Shown here piece by piece: positions 23,520-35,439 of a stretch of DNA of 64,000 bases. The stretch covers positions 16,859,501 to 16,923,500 of the forward strand of contig CM075765.1 in the NCBI GenBank assembly GCA_037974665.1, read 5' to 3'. Every line of letters begins with the position of its first letter. Within the stretch, counting starts at the first letter, position 1. The notes beneath the pieces are model-generated. The model worked only from the letters and a program-made list of their open reading frames with translations, searched no databases and had not been told where the DNA came from. This DNA comes from Ehretia macrophylla (Eukaryota; Streptophyta; Magnoliopsida; Boraginales; Ehretiaceae). Both the position numbers and the translations under genes were made by a program.

Positions 23520-26500
23520 GATTCGAAAAATTTAGTGGGGATTACTATTTGATTTAAAGACCCAAATCAAATGGTTAATAATATAATTATCTAACTTCCT
23601 TAGAAATTACTGCTTATATAATATCGGAAATGAACCCAACCTTCTATTTTGACTAAGACCAAACTTCGATAACTAACTCAATGTTTTGAGAATTGTTCTC
23701 AAATCTGAGAAAGTTATACACATTCTAGATACCTAAATAAGTTGTCAAAAGAGGCAAGAGAACATGGATAATGTATCCATCATTTACTTATAAGAGTTGT
23801 GAAGTAAGCAAGATAGGACAACTAGGTATGAGAAATCTAGTGATAGATATGAGATATCTAGAAAATTGTTCCAAAGAATAACTAGAGGAATTGATTTGAG
23901 AGCATGTGTTCTCAGGATGAGTATCTTGAGTCAATGAGTTTATTCATGGTTTATCATATGCAGACAAATCTAATTTTTAAAATCAATTCTTAATTCTCTC
24001 TTGTTATTCATAATGGATTTTTCTGTGTGAATTCATTTGACACAACCTTTGGACATGAGAGTCATGTATCAAAAGTAGATCTGGAAAAGTAGAACATAAT
24101 TGGTAAAATGATATTATTTCCACTGTAAGAAAATGAGAACTACTAGGAGAGAAAAATCGAAAGGACTTCAAAAGAGTTTGAAGGGAAATGGATGTCCTCT
24201 ATAAATGCATCTCGTCTACTCGGTTACCCAAATGATTGTTCATTAATTTTGGAATAACTGTTGTTCATGTGTCATTTATTTGGAAAATAAATGAGTTGAT
24301 ACTAGTAAATTGATGAATAAAGTCTTATATGGATAATGACAAGATAAACGAGTAATATGAAAGATTTAGAAATACAGATAACACTAAATTATTGTGGTAC
24401 TTACGATTAGGTCATAGAGGAGAAACAAGAATCACTCAATTGGTGAAAGAAGGACTGGTAAGCCCTTGAGGCCTCGGGACATTCCCAACATGTGGATCTT
24501 GTGTTCTTAAAAATGATCAAATCGTCCTTTGTAGGACAAAGTTAAAGGACCACAAATATTTAGGGTTTGTACATGGGGATGTATGTGGGCCATTTGATGA
24601 AATAGCCCAATAAAGATTTAGCTATCTTACATATATTTATGATTGTCATAAGTATGAATCTGAATCGTTTGAAGTGCTCAAAGAATTCAGAGCTAAAGTA
24701 GTAAATCAAACTAGAAATGAGAAGTAAGTCTCAATGATGAGATCATGGAGAGTTCTTAGCCTCAATTTCTAATAATATCTCAAAGAAAATAACATAGTTA
24801 TTTCGTTAACTCCTTCTAGTACTCCGATGTTTGATGAAGTGTCAGAGAGAATGAGTTGGACCTTGTTGGACATAGTCTAGTAAATGATAAACTATGTTGA
24901 TTAATAATTTAGCCTGTGAGACTATATTCTCCTTATAGCAGTCCATCTCTTGGATAAGGTCACTTCCAAATTAATCTTAAGTATTTCATATAGGATCTGA
25001 GAAAACAAGATACCTAGTCTTAAGGTGCTAAGAATGAGGGTTATCCTGCTTTCAATCAAAGGCTTGAGATTGATAAGTTGGGAATAAGATTGGACAAGGT
25101 TCATTGGTTATCCCAAAGATTCGTTGGGATATAACTTTTATTCCCTTACTGACTAGAGAGTCTGTTAGCAAGTACAACTTCTTCTTGGAAGAATAGTTCA
25201 CTAAGAAGATAGTGTGGGAAGAAAAGTATGACTCAGTAGGAGTCACTAAACAACCAGTTGACCTGAGTCAAATCTAGGATTTAATTCTAGAAAACCCAAT
25301 CCAAGAACAACTGATTATTTCACAGTTTTTCCAGATTAGTAAGATAACAATAATCATGTTGATGATTTTTGTCAGTTATGAATAGCTATGTTTGACATAA
25401 GCTTAAATGGCTTGAGGCCATAAGATCTTAAATGGATAAAGGTGGAGACCTTTAAAACAAATGGTGAAAGACTATAGTCATAGGCAAGGAGTTGACTATG
25501 AGGAAATCTTTTTATCAATTGTTGAAATCCATTATGATTTATTAGCCATAGTTGCACACTACTATTATGAGATATGGTAGATGGGTGTCAAAATGACATT
25601 CCATAATGACTTCATTAGTGAAGACATTAATATGAGATTGTCAATATATTTTTCAGTCCAGTGATGAATCACAAAAAATGCAAGCTAAAGGGATCCATTT
25701 ATGGACTTAACCAAGCCTACACAATCTAGAACATTCGGTTTGACTTCATTGAGAATGAAGATAAACCTTATCCACACAAATAGGTCTAGTTGTTCAAATA
25801 AATTCTCCAAGTAAATTTTGGGATAATCCGCCTAAATTCTTGGAAATCAATCTATAGCGATAGATCAAAATGATTAATTAATTTTTCCCAAAAGGGTTTT
25901 AAAGATGTTTAACCTGTACACAGATTCTAAAAAAGGATTGTTCTCTTTTAAGACATGACGTTTATCTCTCTAGGGCTGTAAGTCTTACGACTACAAAAAG
26001 GAGAGAAATTGGATACATAAGGTTCAAAGTACTACAACAATTAAGAATCTTATATACATCATGATGTGTACAAAGACATGATATCATAAATGTTACAAGT
26101 ATTATGAACAGACGTTTGTCTGACCCAGGTTAGGAACGCTGGAAAGCAATCAAGAACATTCTTAACCACTTGAGAAGCACTGAAGAAATGTTCTTGGTAT
26201 ATGGAGAAGGTGAAATTTAAAGTTTCACAAATTCAGGCTGATAGTTTGATGTGGATCATTGGAAATCCATATTTGGGTCATACTCACCTGTAATAGAAGA
26301 GCAATTATTTGGAAAGGTTTCAAATATTGGTACAATTGCAAATTCCAGAGGTTGAGTGTATCGTTGCGTTAGATATAACAAGAGGAAGCGGTTTGGATTT
26401 AGTAGTTCGTAACTAAACTCATGATGGTTCTTTCCATTAAGTGAATTGGTAGTGTTGTGACGACAATGGAGCTGTAGTGCAAGCTAAGGAACCTATGTCT

Positions 26501-26690
26501 CACTGGAGATCCAAATGCGTTAAAGAGTCATTACTACATCAATCAGAGATTGTGGGAAGAATGATATTATGTAGTAAATAACATCAATAGTTGACGATGC
26601 TAGTCCACTGACTAAGGCAATAATTCAGCAGTTATTAGATTAGCATCTTGAAAAGATAGGTATGAGATACCAGGGTAATTGGCTTTAGTA
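23520..26690 (+). pseudogene. Decayed Copia gag-pol of the 19477-28174 element
   Basis: Translated fragments keep the Copia order. Around 24390 is the pre-integrase phrase LWYLRLGHRGETRITQLVKEG with CGSC. Around 24560 is the integrase start GFVHGDVCGPFDE, followed by SESFEVLKEFRAKV. Around 25410 is a degraded reverse-transcriptase start with WLEAIRSLKWIKVETFK. Around 26590 is the RNase H tail DASPLTKA-like sequence. Stops and frameshifts are frequent in every frame, so nothing longer than about 80 codons is open. The region before 24380 is presumed gag and is not recognisable with confidence. Confidence 0.75.
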
Positions 26691-26702
26691 CGAATGAGGG
26701 AT

Positions 26703-28174
26703 TGTTGGATTATATGTCTTAAAAGTCAATTTTATGACATAATAATTATATTATTTATTTAATGTAGGCAGTTTATTTAAATATAGTTAATGCGATTAAT
26801 TATTTAAATAAGAGTCATTAGAATAATATTTATAGATTTTATCCTTAAGAATAAGGATATGAGTGACAGAATCTATATTCATAAATATATTCTAAAATAG
26901 TCCCCGATCGTAGGATAAATTAATTGGGCATTAATTTATCCGAAAAGATCAGATTGCAGTCTACCATCCAAATAATATGAGATATTGATTTGGGCGATTA
27001 GTTTTATAAGGTAAGGGTAGATATACAAGTGCTTGTTAAGAACAAGTGACTGGACATGATTGCTAATACAACGAATTACATTGAATGGTCAATAATTCGT
27101 TGAACAGTGTAATAGTGCAATTAAGTCCTTAGGCCTAAGACAGCACGATTATCTTGTGTTAGGGATACCGTAATTTACTAGTGCAATAAAACTAGCCCTC
27201 ATCAAGGATTGGATAATGTACTCAATGGTTACGATTTATTCCGTCATGGAGATAGGTGAGTGTAGATACAAAATCTATCAATTAGTGATCCTATGCGAAC
27301 TATTAATTGAGTAACTGAAAATCATTGGCCGAGGTAAAATAGTGGAAGTCGTTCCACGGATTATTCATAAGTTACTGATTAAATAGATTTGGACATATGA
27401 TTGAGCAATAGAGTTTGACGACTCTATCCATGACTCTGGCTCAATCAAGATAATTTAGATAGAATGAATTGTTTGCATAATTATTACTAAAGGGTTCGTA
27501 GAATTTACACTTCATTATTAGTTGGGTAGTTATGATGTACTGCTAGGTATCACTCACGACTTGCGAGAAATAAATTAGAAGATTTCTAATTAAATATTAA
27601 TTGGATTAATATTATTTCGCTGCCAATTAATTATGAACCCGAGAGGTCACACACAAAAGAGATTCAGAATTAATCAGCGAGGAAAATAAATTAAATGTTA
27701 GAAGAATCTAATATTTAGTTAGACTTAAGACTGATTAGATTAGAATATTAGTCCAATCATTTAATCAATCCAAGTTCAGAGTTTAGGACTAGCCCAAAAG
27801 GTAGCCCTAATATGTCCAGTGTTTCCTATAAATAGGAAACTATGACAGACAGAAAAGCTAGCACAAATTCTGTCTTTCATAGCAAATATTTTTCTTTCTA
27901 AAACTCGTAGTGGGGGTTTTGCTGATTGATGACTCGAATCTCGTGTGGATACTTTCGGAGGCTTTACAATTGGGGAACTTTGGATCGTTCGAATCCTACA
28001 TTGGATCTCGCATCGTAAAGGTAATCCTAAATCTATTATGCGAAATTAATGTCAATTATTTATGCATGATTATAATCTACGTAATTAGTCATAAATGTGA
28101 TGCATGTGTATTTAGTATTTTTACTGTGTTTATTCTAAATATAAAATTTTAAATACCATGCACGATTCCCAACA
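26703..28174 (+). repeat. 3' LTR of the decayed Copia element
   Basis: 1472 bp, TGTTGGATTATATGTC... to ...GATTCCCAACA. Its TATAAATA at 27827-27834 lies inside the inverted repeat GTTTCCTA-TAAA-TAGGAAAC, so a downstream transcript could start near 27860. Confidence 0.93.
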
Positions 28175-28499
28175 GAGCACCATTTGAATGTTTTTAGTAT
28201 GAGTTAAAAATGTATATGATAAAATACGAAGTGGTTTTAGTGAAGATAAATTGTCTTATTTTTTGGTTTAAGCATATACTATTGTAATATTGATGATGAA
28301 GCAATGAATATAAAATGTAGTATTGGTAATTCTTTTATTAATTTTTTATTTTGGCTATTAATGGGGTTCATTAACCCCGTGATTTTAGGCCATGATGGCC
28401 ACTATCAGGCTTTTAGTTATGTGGGGATCAATTGATTGAATTTTTATTTGGTAAGTGAAGGGCTAAAATTAAGGAAGTAGTATGTGATATTTATCTTGC

Positions 28500-29459
28500 A
28501 TAAGCAAACAGCTTAGGGAAATGGAGTTATTATGAAAATGCAAAACAAGCTGAGTGGATGAAAGCAGAGCTGCCTTTCTCTCCTAATCAGTCCTTACCGC
28601 AATGCCCAACCATGTTATGCAAACTTGCAAGCTGCCGGTTCACACATGCGAGACTATTGTTCAAATACAATGAAATTTTATATGGGGATCCTCAAAGGAC
28701 CGAAAGAGAACACATTAGATGTCATGGGATCGCATCTGCCAACCTAAGGAGGAAAGAGGTCTGGGGCTGCGATTAGCGAGGAAATGTTAGCTAAGCTTAG
28801 TTGAAAAGTCATTAAAGAACTTCAATTGTTATGGCTGAAAATTTTCAATGCGAAATATTTTAAAGAAGACCTCTTGAACTACAACATCAAGGCTTCTGAC
28901 TCTTAATTGTGTAAGGCAATATATCAGGGAACAATCATTCTTCAACATGGACTAAAATGGATAGTTCGAAATGGCCTCCAAATACACTTCTGGCAAGACT
29001 AGTGGACAAACAACCGACCTCTCATGTGTGATGCAATACAACCGATTCAACCACTTGAAATCTGCAAAAGGGTTAGAGATTACACAGTTGAAGATGGATC
29101 TTGGAATTGGGGAATGATCCAACACTTTCTTCCTACTCATGTTCTTCTACAAATTGCTAATGTTCGAGTTCGAGTTCGAGTTCGAGCTCGAGTTGAAGAT
29201 GGTCAGCCTGATTATGTGTCGTGGGCTAAAGAAAAACCAGGAGATTTCTCTGTCAAAACAACATATGAACTAACACGTGGACATACAGGTAATAATCACA
29301 TTGAATGGGGTGCAAGCTGGAAACTACATTATATTGTACTCAATGCATTAGAATCCGTATTTGGCAAATAGCACAAGATAGGATCGCGATAGCTCAATAG
29401 TTGGCCAAACTAGGCATTGGAAATGAAGCCATTTGTGGATTTTATGGCTCAACTTGTGA
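28500..29459 (+). pseudogene. LINE reverse transcriptase end and zf-RVT region, part 1
   Basis: Translated pieces include KLSGW, the LPVHTCETIVQ type phrase, WDRICQPKEE followed by GLGLRLARKC (C-terminal part of a plant LINE reverse transcriptase). A linker follows containing VEDGSWNWGMIQHFLP and WAKEKPGDFSVKTTYEL (region before the zinc-binding domain). Stops and frameshifts split it. A (TTCGAG)n microsatellite at 29163-29194 expands the linker as alternating V-R. The 5' part of the LINE is missing, as is usual for truncated insertions. The element continues at 31844 after a 2.4 kb insert. Confidence 0.82.
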
Positions 29460-31843
29460 TGTCATGCCCCGACCCTGACTCGTTGCCAAGACAAGGCCGG
29501 AACATGACGTGAACTAGATAGATAAACCTGTACAATCAATCATTCATAACCTAAACGTTTATAAAATCCACAAGTAACTTCAAGAAGGGTGCCCAACTTT
29601 TGGCACTTTAACTTGGATTAACCTGTTCATACCTATAAATAAGGCCTACACACAGTCTTCCGGCATGCCACAACTACTAATACTTCCTAAGCCTCAAAAG
29701 AATAGTTTAATGATAAGGGTTACAAGCCGACATCCAAAAGAATATTACAATACTTGAAGTTGTACAAATCTAACACAGTTTAATAAGTCTACATAACCAT
29801 CTATAGGTAACTAGGATGATAGCAAGCAAAATTCCGTCTCGTCACACAAGTAGGCCTCACCATCAACTTGAGTCCATAGCACAGGCTCAACCTCAGCCTC
29901 ACCTGAAAAATTGTCATAAAAAGGGATGAACTACACTTAGCTCAGCAAGGGTTAATGGCCATGGTAGGTTTTGCAAACATTTTCGACATTTAGAAAATCC
30001 TTTTGAAAACATGTCATGCATGAGTTGTAAATAGTGTACTATAATTAATAAGCAAGCAGTAACGTATAATCCTACCCTCCGAGGTCCTCAAGGGCCCAAG
30101 CGAATGTAGGTTTACCATATATCAAAGGATACAATACTCGAACAGTTGTTGGAGATGACCAATATCGAATCAGTTTCCAATATAACCCAACACACCAACC
30201 AATAAGGGTACTTCGGATGCAACCTAACCACAGTAGCCGAGTCCGTCCTGGCAAGCCCAACACTGCCTAGGCAGCCCAGAACTTCCACCATGTAGTTCAA
30301 TAACTTAATTATACCAACCATCTCTCCAAGGAAACACACCAAGCGAGAGAGGAGTTCAATCATAGCAAACAATCTCAGAGGCAACAAAGCAGGTTACCAC
30401 CGGTTAGTAACAGTAATCAACAACATATTAGTATAATCATGTTCTAAATAGAGTTCATATAATGCATAAATATGCAAGTGGAGGCCAACAGGATTGGTTG
30501 CCCCCAAGGTGGGAACATAAAATGTATTAAACTCGATACCTTCGCATTAGTCCCAACTTAAACAGTTATTCTACCTAACTTCCCAAGCTCCAATTAATCT
30601 AATTTTGGTTTAGAATCAAAGCTTATCGAGTTTAGATAACTCTAGAATCAAACGGAACTCAATTCGGAGTTAAAACGAATGAGATATGACTTTAAAAAAT
30701 TGTCGCGCAAATCTGTCAGGAAAGTCGGACGAGTAGCCGGGCGAGTAACTCACCCAGCTTAGTCGACCGGCTTTTACAGAGAATTTGGTCAAATGTCGGT
30801 CGAGTAGCCGGGCGAGTTTAGTTGACCGGCTTAGTCGACCGACCTGTGCATCTAATACCCGTAAATTGACACATTTTACACCTTATCTTGCTACATTTCA
30901 TCCCACTTCTTACAAACCATCAAACAGACATAATGTTGTTTATTAGGTGCCAAATAATGGTTCAAACATCAATGAAAACATTCCATACCAACAATCAACT
31001 ACCAACTTACCAAGAATTCAACATAGCCCCCAAATCAACACAATCAACCTCCAAGCTCTAAATGCTAATTTCATGCTCCTAACTTTTACATACAAGTTAC
31101 ATACACATTGATACCTACATAATCAATACCAAGCTCACCTATAGATTTCACAAGTTCATCAATTCACAAATTGAGCAAGTCCTAAATCTACAACACACAA
31201 AATACTCAATCTCCTCATTCAAGCTTAGATATGCAAGCTATAACAATATTAATATGCATATATAATCACAAACATGCTCCACATAGCTTTAAAAACTTTT
31301 AAGAAAACAACCCTCACCTCTATTGCAAGAGGATGCTAATTCAAGGTTGTAGGATGTAATACAAGCTTCAAAGATGGCTAACAAAGCTTGACCAAGCTTC
31401 TCTCTTCTTTCTTCTTTATCTTTCTCTATTTTCAAGCTTGTTGTGTGTATATGTGTGTGTGTGCTGAAAATGTGTGGGTGTGTGTGTAGTGTTTTAGTGT
31501 GTTTGTGTGTGTTTTGGATGAGAGGGAATAGTATAAGTTAGGTGATCAAATATCTTATTTGCTAAATGTCCACATTGCCCTCCAACTAAGTTATTTTTGC
31601 TAGTTTGCCATTTTGGTTGAATTGCAACTAATTAGTTACTAGTATTGACTTGTTATAATATATTTAATGTCTACGACACGTAAAATTCCAAAATGCACGA
31701 AAATAAATATTTTGGCACGTAAAATGATAAATATACACGATAATAAATATTAATGCACATAATTGATGCCAATGCATATGAAATAAATATGAATGCATTA
31801 TAATTAATAAAATTATTTATAGATTCTCATGCCGGGTTTTACA
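29460..31843 (+). mobile_element. 2.4 kb TG...CA insertion, probable solo LTR
   Basis: It begins TGTCATGCCCCGACCC and ends GGGTTTTACA, with flanking TGTGA (29455-29459) and TGCGA (31844-31848) as a near-perfect 5-bp duplication. Removing it brings the interrupted LINE back into one frame. There is no coding sequence inside. The 3' third has a pyrimidine-rich tract, a GT-rich stretch (31440-31520) and a tail rich in GCACGTAAAAT-like phrases. That 3' third resembles 48558-49047, which ends GGGGTCTCACA, so both belong to one LTR family. The lineage is unassigned. Confidence 0.7.
30715..30845 (+). repeat. Short GC-rich repeats GTAGCCGGGCGAGT and TTAGTCGACCG
   Basis: GAGTAGCCGGGCGAGT occurs at about 30729 and 30804. 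CTTAGTCGACCG occurs at about 30758 and 30828. They form a local CpG-rich island inside the AT-rich insertion. Confidence 0.65.
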
Positions 31844-32735
31844 TGCGAAGACATTAATCATCTTTTTCGACGATTCCCCACAGCATGTGCTAGGAAAATT
31901 TATTAGGACATGCCTCTAACGGCGACTTTACACAAATGTCATGGACTAGTTGGCTAAACACTAATCTGCATAACAAGTTTATGATACATGAGGTAGAGTA
32001 GAATCTTGTGTTTGCCACTACTTTGTAGTGGTTGTGGAAGTGGCGTACGTAATGAAAGACTGTACCGTGAAAATAAGGGGTTTCTACAGCAGGATCGAAG
32101 CTATTTTTTTGTGGATTATGCACGAGATATGGAGAAAGTGTGGCAAAAGCGAAAGACTTTGGGCCAGGGCCTAAGATACAAAAGAGTAGATATTGGCTGG
32201 AAACGGCCCCAACATGGGTGAAAAATTAATGTGGACGAATATGCAAACGGTCATTTAGGACATGCAGTAGTAGGTAGACTTATACAGAATGAAGAAGGAG
32301 ATTGGGTCAAGGGTTTTACATACAATCTCGAAGTGGCAACTAGTTTAGAGGCAGAAATTGTTGCGCTTTGGATGAGATTGAGAGAAGCTGTGGTGCTGGA
32401 GTTTTCTTGAGTTGAGATTGAAACAAACTCGCAATTTGCAGTAGACTACTGCCGTCATCCCCCTCCACGTAATAGTCCTTTGAAGCCTTGGATTGATGAT
32501 TGTCAAGAAATCCTACATGAGCGCCCAGGCTTTATAGTGGTAAAAATTTATCATGAAGCAAATCGGTGTCCAGATTGGATTACAAACTACGGGATAGGCC
32601 AGTACCTTGGGGAAAATCATATGAATCATGTGCCACTAGCCTTCCATCCTCTAGTCGAGAAGGATAAAAGAGGAGAGACATCCCCTCGTACCATTGGTGA
32701 ACAATAGTGTCAATTGACCTCTCTTTAAAATAAAA
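31844..32735 (+). pseudogene. LINE zf-RVT and RNase H-like domain, part 2
   Basis: This resumes the LINE after the insert with INHLFRRFP (zinc-binding reverse-transcriptase region). It then reads into the plant RNase H-like domain (RVT_3): KINVDEYANGHLG, AVVGRLIQNEEGDW, SLEAEIVALWMRLREA, VEIETNSQFAVDYC and IYHEANRCPDWI. An in-frame stop at about 32408 (TGA) and earlier stops show it is dead. An A-rich stretch at 32727-32745 may be the eroded 3' tail. Confidence 0.82.
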
Positions 32736-32800
32736 AAAGGGAAAGAACTTACCATTGGCCATTTAATATAGTTGTATGATTATCGTTTTAGATGTGAGAG

Positions 32801-32868
32801 GTCTCAAAATACATTCTCGTATGTAAAATTTTAAGTCTCAAGATACATTCTCGTATGTAAAATTTTAA
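32801..32868 (+). repeat. 34-bp tandem duplication
   Basis: Two adjacent copies (32801-32834 and 32835-32868) of a unit beginning GTCTCAA(A/G)ATACATTCTC and ending GTAAAATTTTAA, with one difference. Confidence 0.88.
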
Positions 32869-32987
32869 GTGTTATAAAAATATTATTGTGGCCTAGTTGA
32901 TGATATAGTGCCCTACAATATTTACAACACTTGCTGTTGAAAATTTCAACATTGATATGTTGTTAAAGTGAAGTTTAAATGTTATGG

Positions 32988-33225
32988 CAGTGTCCTTAAC
33001 ATGTGCCTACAACTTATCTCTATCGTTGTTTGTCAAAGGCGTAGCTAGTGCAAGGTCAAAGGTATTTCTTCAAAGTAATTCGCTGGTTTCAGACCTTCTG
33101 TGTTGCTGCTTGAAGGTCTAGATGATGCCAACATGTCTTTAACTTAGTCCAGTGAATTGCTGTAATTATCTGTAAAATACGAGGGGTGGAATTGCCCCGA
33201 ACCTTCTGGGAATGGGTTTCAAGGC
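32988..33225 (+). pseudogene. Fragment resembling the MATE-A 3' UTR
   Basis: GTCCTTAAC followed by CTACAACTTATCTCTATCGTTGTTTGTCAAA matches 19229-19277 closely; after a gap, CTTTAACTTAG...ATTATCTGTAAAA matches 19301-19340. Order and orientation are the same as in MATE-A. No MATE exon is visible before it. It is best explained as what remains of the 3' end of another tandem MATE copy or of a local duplication. Confidence 0.6.
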
Positions 33226-33229
33226 TCAA

Positions 33230-33780
33230 ATTATTAGTATTTTGAGTGATGTAACGGGCTCCAAAAAACCTAATAAAATGATTATCCAAAGCCTTAAAGT
33301 AGGCAACACCATCTAAATATTGCAAGTTATAGTGTACATGACAAAGTACATAAGTAGTTTCAGCGAAGATAGCTCATTTGTTGGTGAATGTATTACTAAT
33401 GTGATGAAAAAGTACTGTAAACTTATAACTCCAAAAATATTATGGCATAGTGCAACAATATGTTACACTAGTGGCACAAAAAATACTTAAAACAATCTAT
33501 AAAATATTTTGTATTGGATACAAAATAAACCAGAACATATACCACCAAAATATATTCTACAAAATTAATATCATGGCTTTTGACAAAGTAAACACAAAAT
33601 CAATGTTTCACAGTAAATCTTGCTAAGGTTAGTGTTGGCACAATTCCCCTAGGACATAAATTTGTCCCTTCCAAAGATATTTGGAGTCTCTTGAATTTTA
33701 GTCTCTCACGGTACAATAACATCACACCTCTTGAAACCCTCGTAATCTCTCATTGTAGATAACACTTTATTCTTTCAGAT
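33230..33780. other. AT-rich spacer, nothing recognised
   Basis: No open frame or repeat family was recognised. It lies between the MATE 3'-like fragment and a Mutator-type MITE. Confidence 0.5.
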
Positions 33781-33789
33781 AGAAAATAA

Positions 33790-34189
33790 GGATAAATTTC
33801 ACATTTAGTCCTTATAGTTTACATATTTTTTTAATATCGTCTTTAATATTTTAAAATATTTATAGTAGTCCTTAATATTTATAAAAGTGATTTAAAATGG
33901 TCCCTATTAGTCAAAATTAGCCAATTTGGTCATTATTATGTTTCAAAAGATTTAATTTAGTCCCCAAAAATGATCCTATACAGGGACTAAATTGAATTTC
34001 ATAGAAAATAATAGGGACTAAATTAAAATTTTTAGAGAAACAATAGAAACTAAATTTTCTAGTTTTGAATAATAGGGACCATTTTGAATCACTTTTATAA
34101 ATATTAGGGACTAATATGATTTTTTAAAATATTAAAGATCAACTTAAAAAAAATATGTAGACAATAGGGATTATATGCATAATTTAACC
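33790..34189. mobile_element. Fold-back Mutator-type MITE
   Basis: The two halves are near-perfect inverted repeats of almost 200 bp each: the left begins GGATAAATTTCACATTTAGTC, and the reversed right begins GGTTAAATTATGCATATAATC. The turn lies near GATCCTATACAGGGAC (about 33990). The flanks TAGAAAATAA (33780-33789) and TAGAAAGTAA (34190-34199) form a 10-bp duplication with one change, the length typical of Mutator-like elements. It has no coding capacity, and its transcript would form a long hairpin. Confidence 0.85.
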
Positions 34190-35439
34190 TAGAAAGTAAA
34201 GAAGGAAAAGCTATCATGTATACGTATTTCAAAGTACAGCTTTCAGTATTTGACGAAGTTTGTTAGATGCTTGGCAGACTAGTCTAAAGATACAAGGTCA
34301 AGTTTTAAGTTTTGATATGGATCATAAGAGTCATATAATGAATGGTATTTTATAAATTTGAGAATCAAAAAACTTATTTCGCAGACCTGGTATTTTTAAT
34401 TAATTGGCATACTCAATATGCAAGGGCAGATCCATGATATTTTTTTATTGGGGTTAATTTTTTTCCTTAGTGGGGGTTAATTAATATTTTAAATTCAAAA
34501 TACCTTAAAAAGTATCGTTATTGTTTAAAAAATTTTGGGAGCCCCACTGTGTAAAGAATCCTATTTATATATAATTTTATTTCCTTAATGGAGGTTAATT
34601 AATATTTTAAATTTAAAATACCTTAAAAATATCGTAATTATTTAAAAAAATTTGGGAGCCCCACTGTATTAAAAAAGCTTATATTCTAACACTCCACCTC
34701 ACGTGTGACTTGATTTTAAGAGGGGACAAATGTGGAAGATTGAACACGCGTGGAACACATGTGGAAGATTAACAAGACTAGATTATTTGTCTAGTTCTAA
34801 TATCATGTTAAGATAACTGAGACTTTATCTTAAAATCAATTAGTGTTAAGTGAAGTAGTCTAAGATCTTATAAAGTGGTCTAATAATTTATAATCTTTTT
34901 ATGTAAGATAAGTACATATTTTAACACATTAACCCCAATATGCATCCGTCCTTACCAATATGGTACCAATTCAAGTTTCGATGCCGAGGCCTTATTAGGT
35001 CATAGTTTAGGTCATAATAGCCTATGATGTTGAATAAATAACACGTCTAAGAATATAGTGTGGTACTATAAAATGATGAGGGAATTTTAAGGATTCGTAC
35101 ATTAAAATACATAGTGTGATCCTATACATGTGTGTTGTCTATACATATATTTGGATTGTAACCATTTTCATTCTTCTTTTGGCGAATATTAAAATAGTGC
35201 ATTTTGCGTCTATCTTATTATTATTTTGTCTTTTTTTTGTGTCAAAGTTCCTTCATACCTCATATCTGACTCTGCCAGTGATTAAATAAAAATTTGGTTA
35301 ATTATAATAAATTGTGTATTTTTAAGTGGAGATTAATTAAATTAATTTTTTAATGTAAAAATAACTTAAAAATACACTTATATTTTATTCCAAAAATAAA
35401 AATTTATGGCAGTGGAGATTGCGCCTCCCACTTTCTCAT
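34190..35439. other. AT-rich spacer with a 118-bp tandem repeat
   Basis: No gene seen. The unit beginning TTCCTTA(G/A)TGG(G/A)GGTTAATT and ending GGGAGCCCCACTGT occurs at about 34463-34550 and 34581-34668, offset by 118 bp. A more diverged relative lies at 35320-35430 and in MATE-A intron 2 (about 11380-11480), suggesting a dispersed noncoding repeat. Confidence 0.6.

Larger units (their letters stand above)
19477..28174 (+). mobile_element. Full-length, decayed Copia LTR retrotransposon
   Basis: The LTRs 19477-20949 (1473 bp) and 26703-28174 (1472 bp) both run TGTTGGATTATATG...CCAACA. The primer site TGGTATCAGAGCC follows directly, and a purine-rich GAATGAGGGA precedes the 3' LTR. GAGC flanks both ends (19473-19476 and 28175-28178), probably the remnant of the target duplication. 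The interior of 5.75 kb has a long untranslated leader and a Copia gag-pol too full of stops and frameshifts to translate. It lies 378 bp after the MATE-A stop, in the same orientation. Confidence 0.92.

Noticed and set aside
28500..32735. Host RNase H-like gene
   Set aside because: The preceding reverse-transcriptase and zinc-binding segments and many stops show a LINE remnant rather than a host gene.
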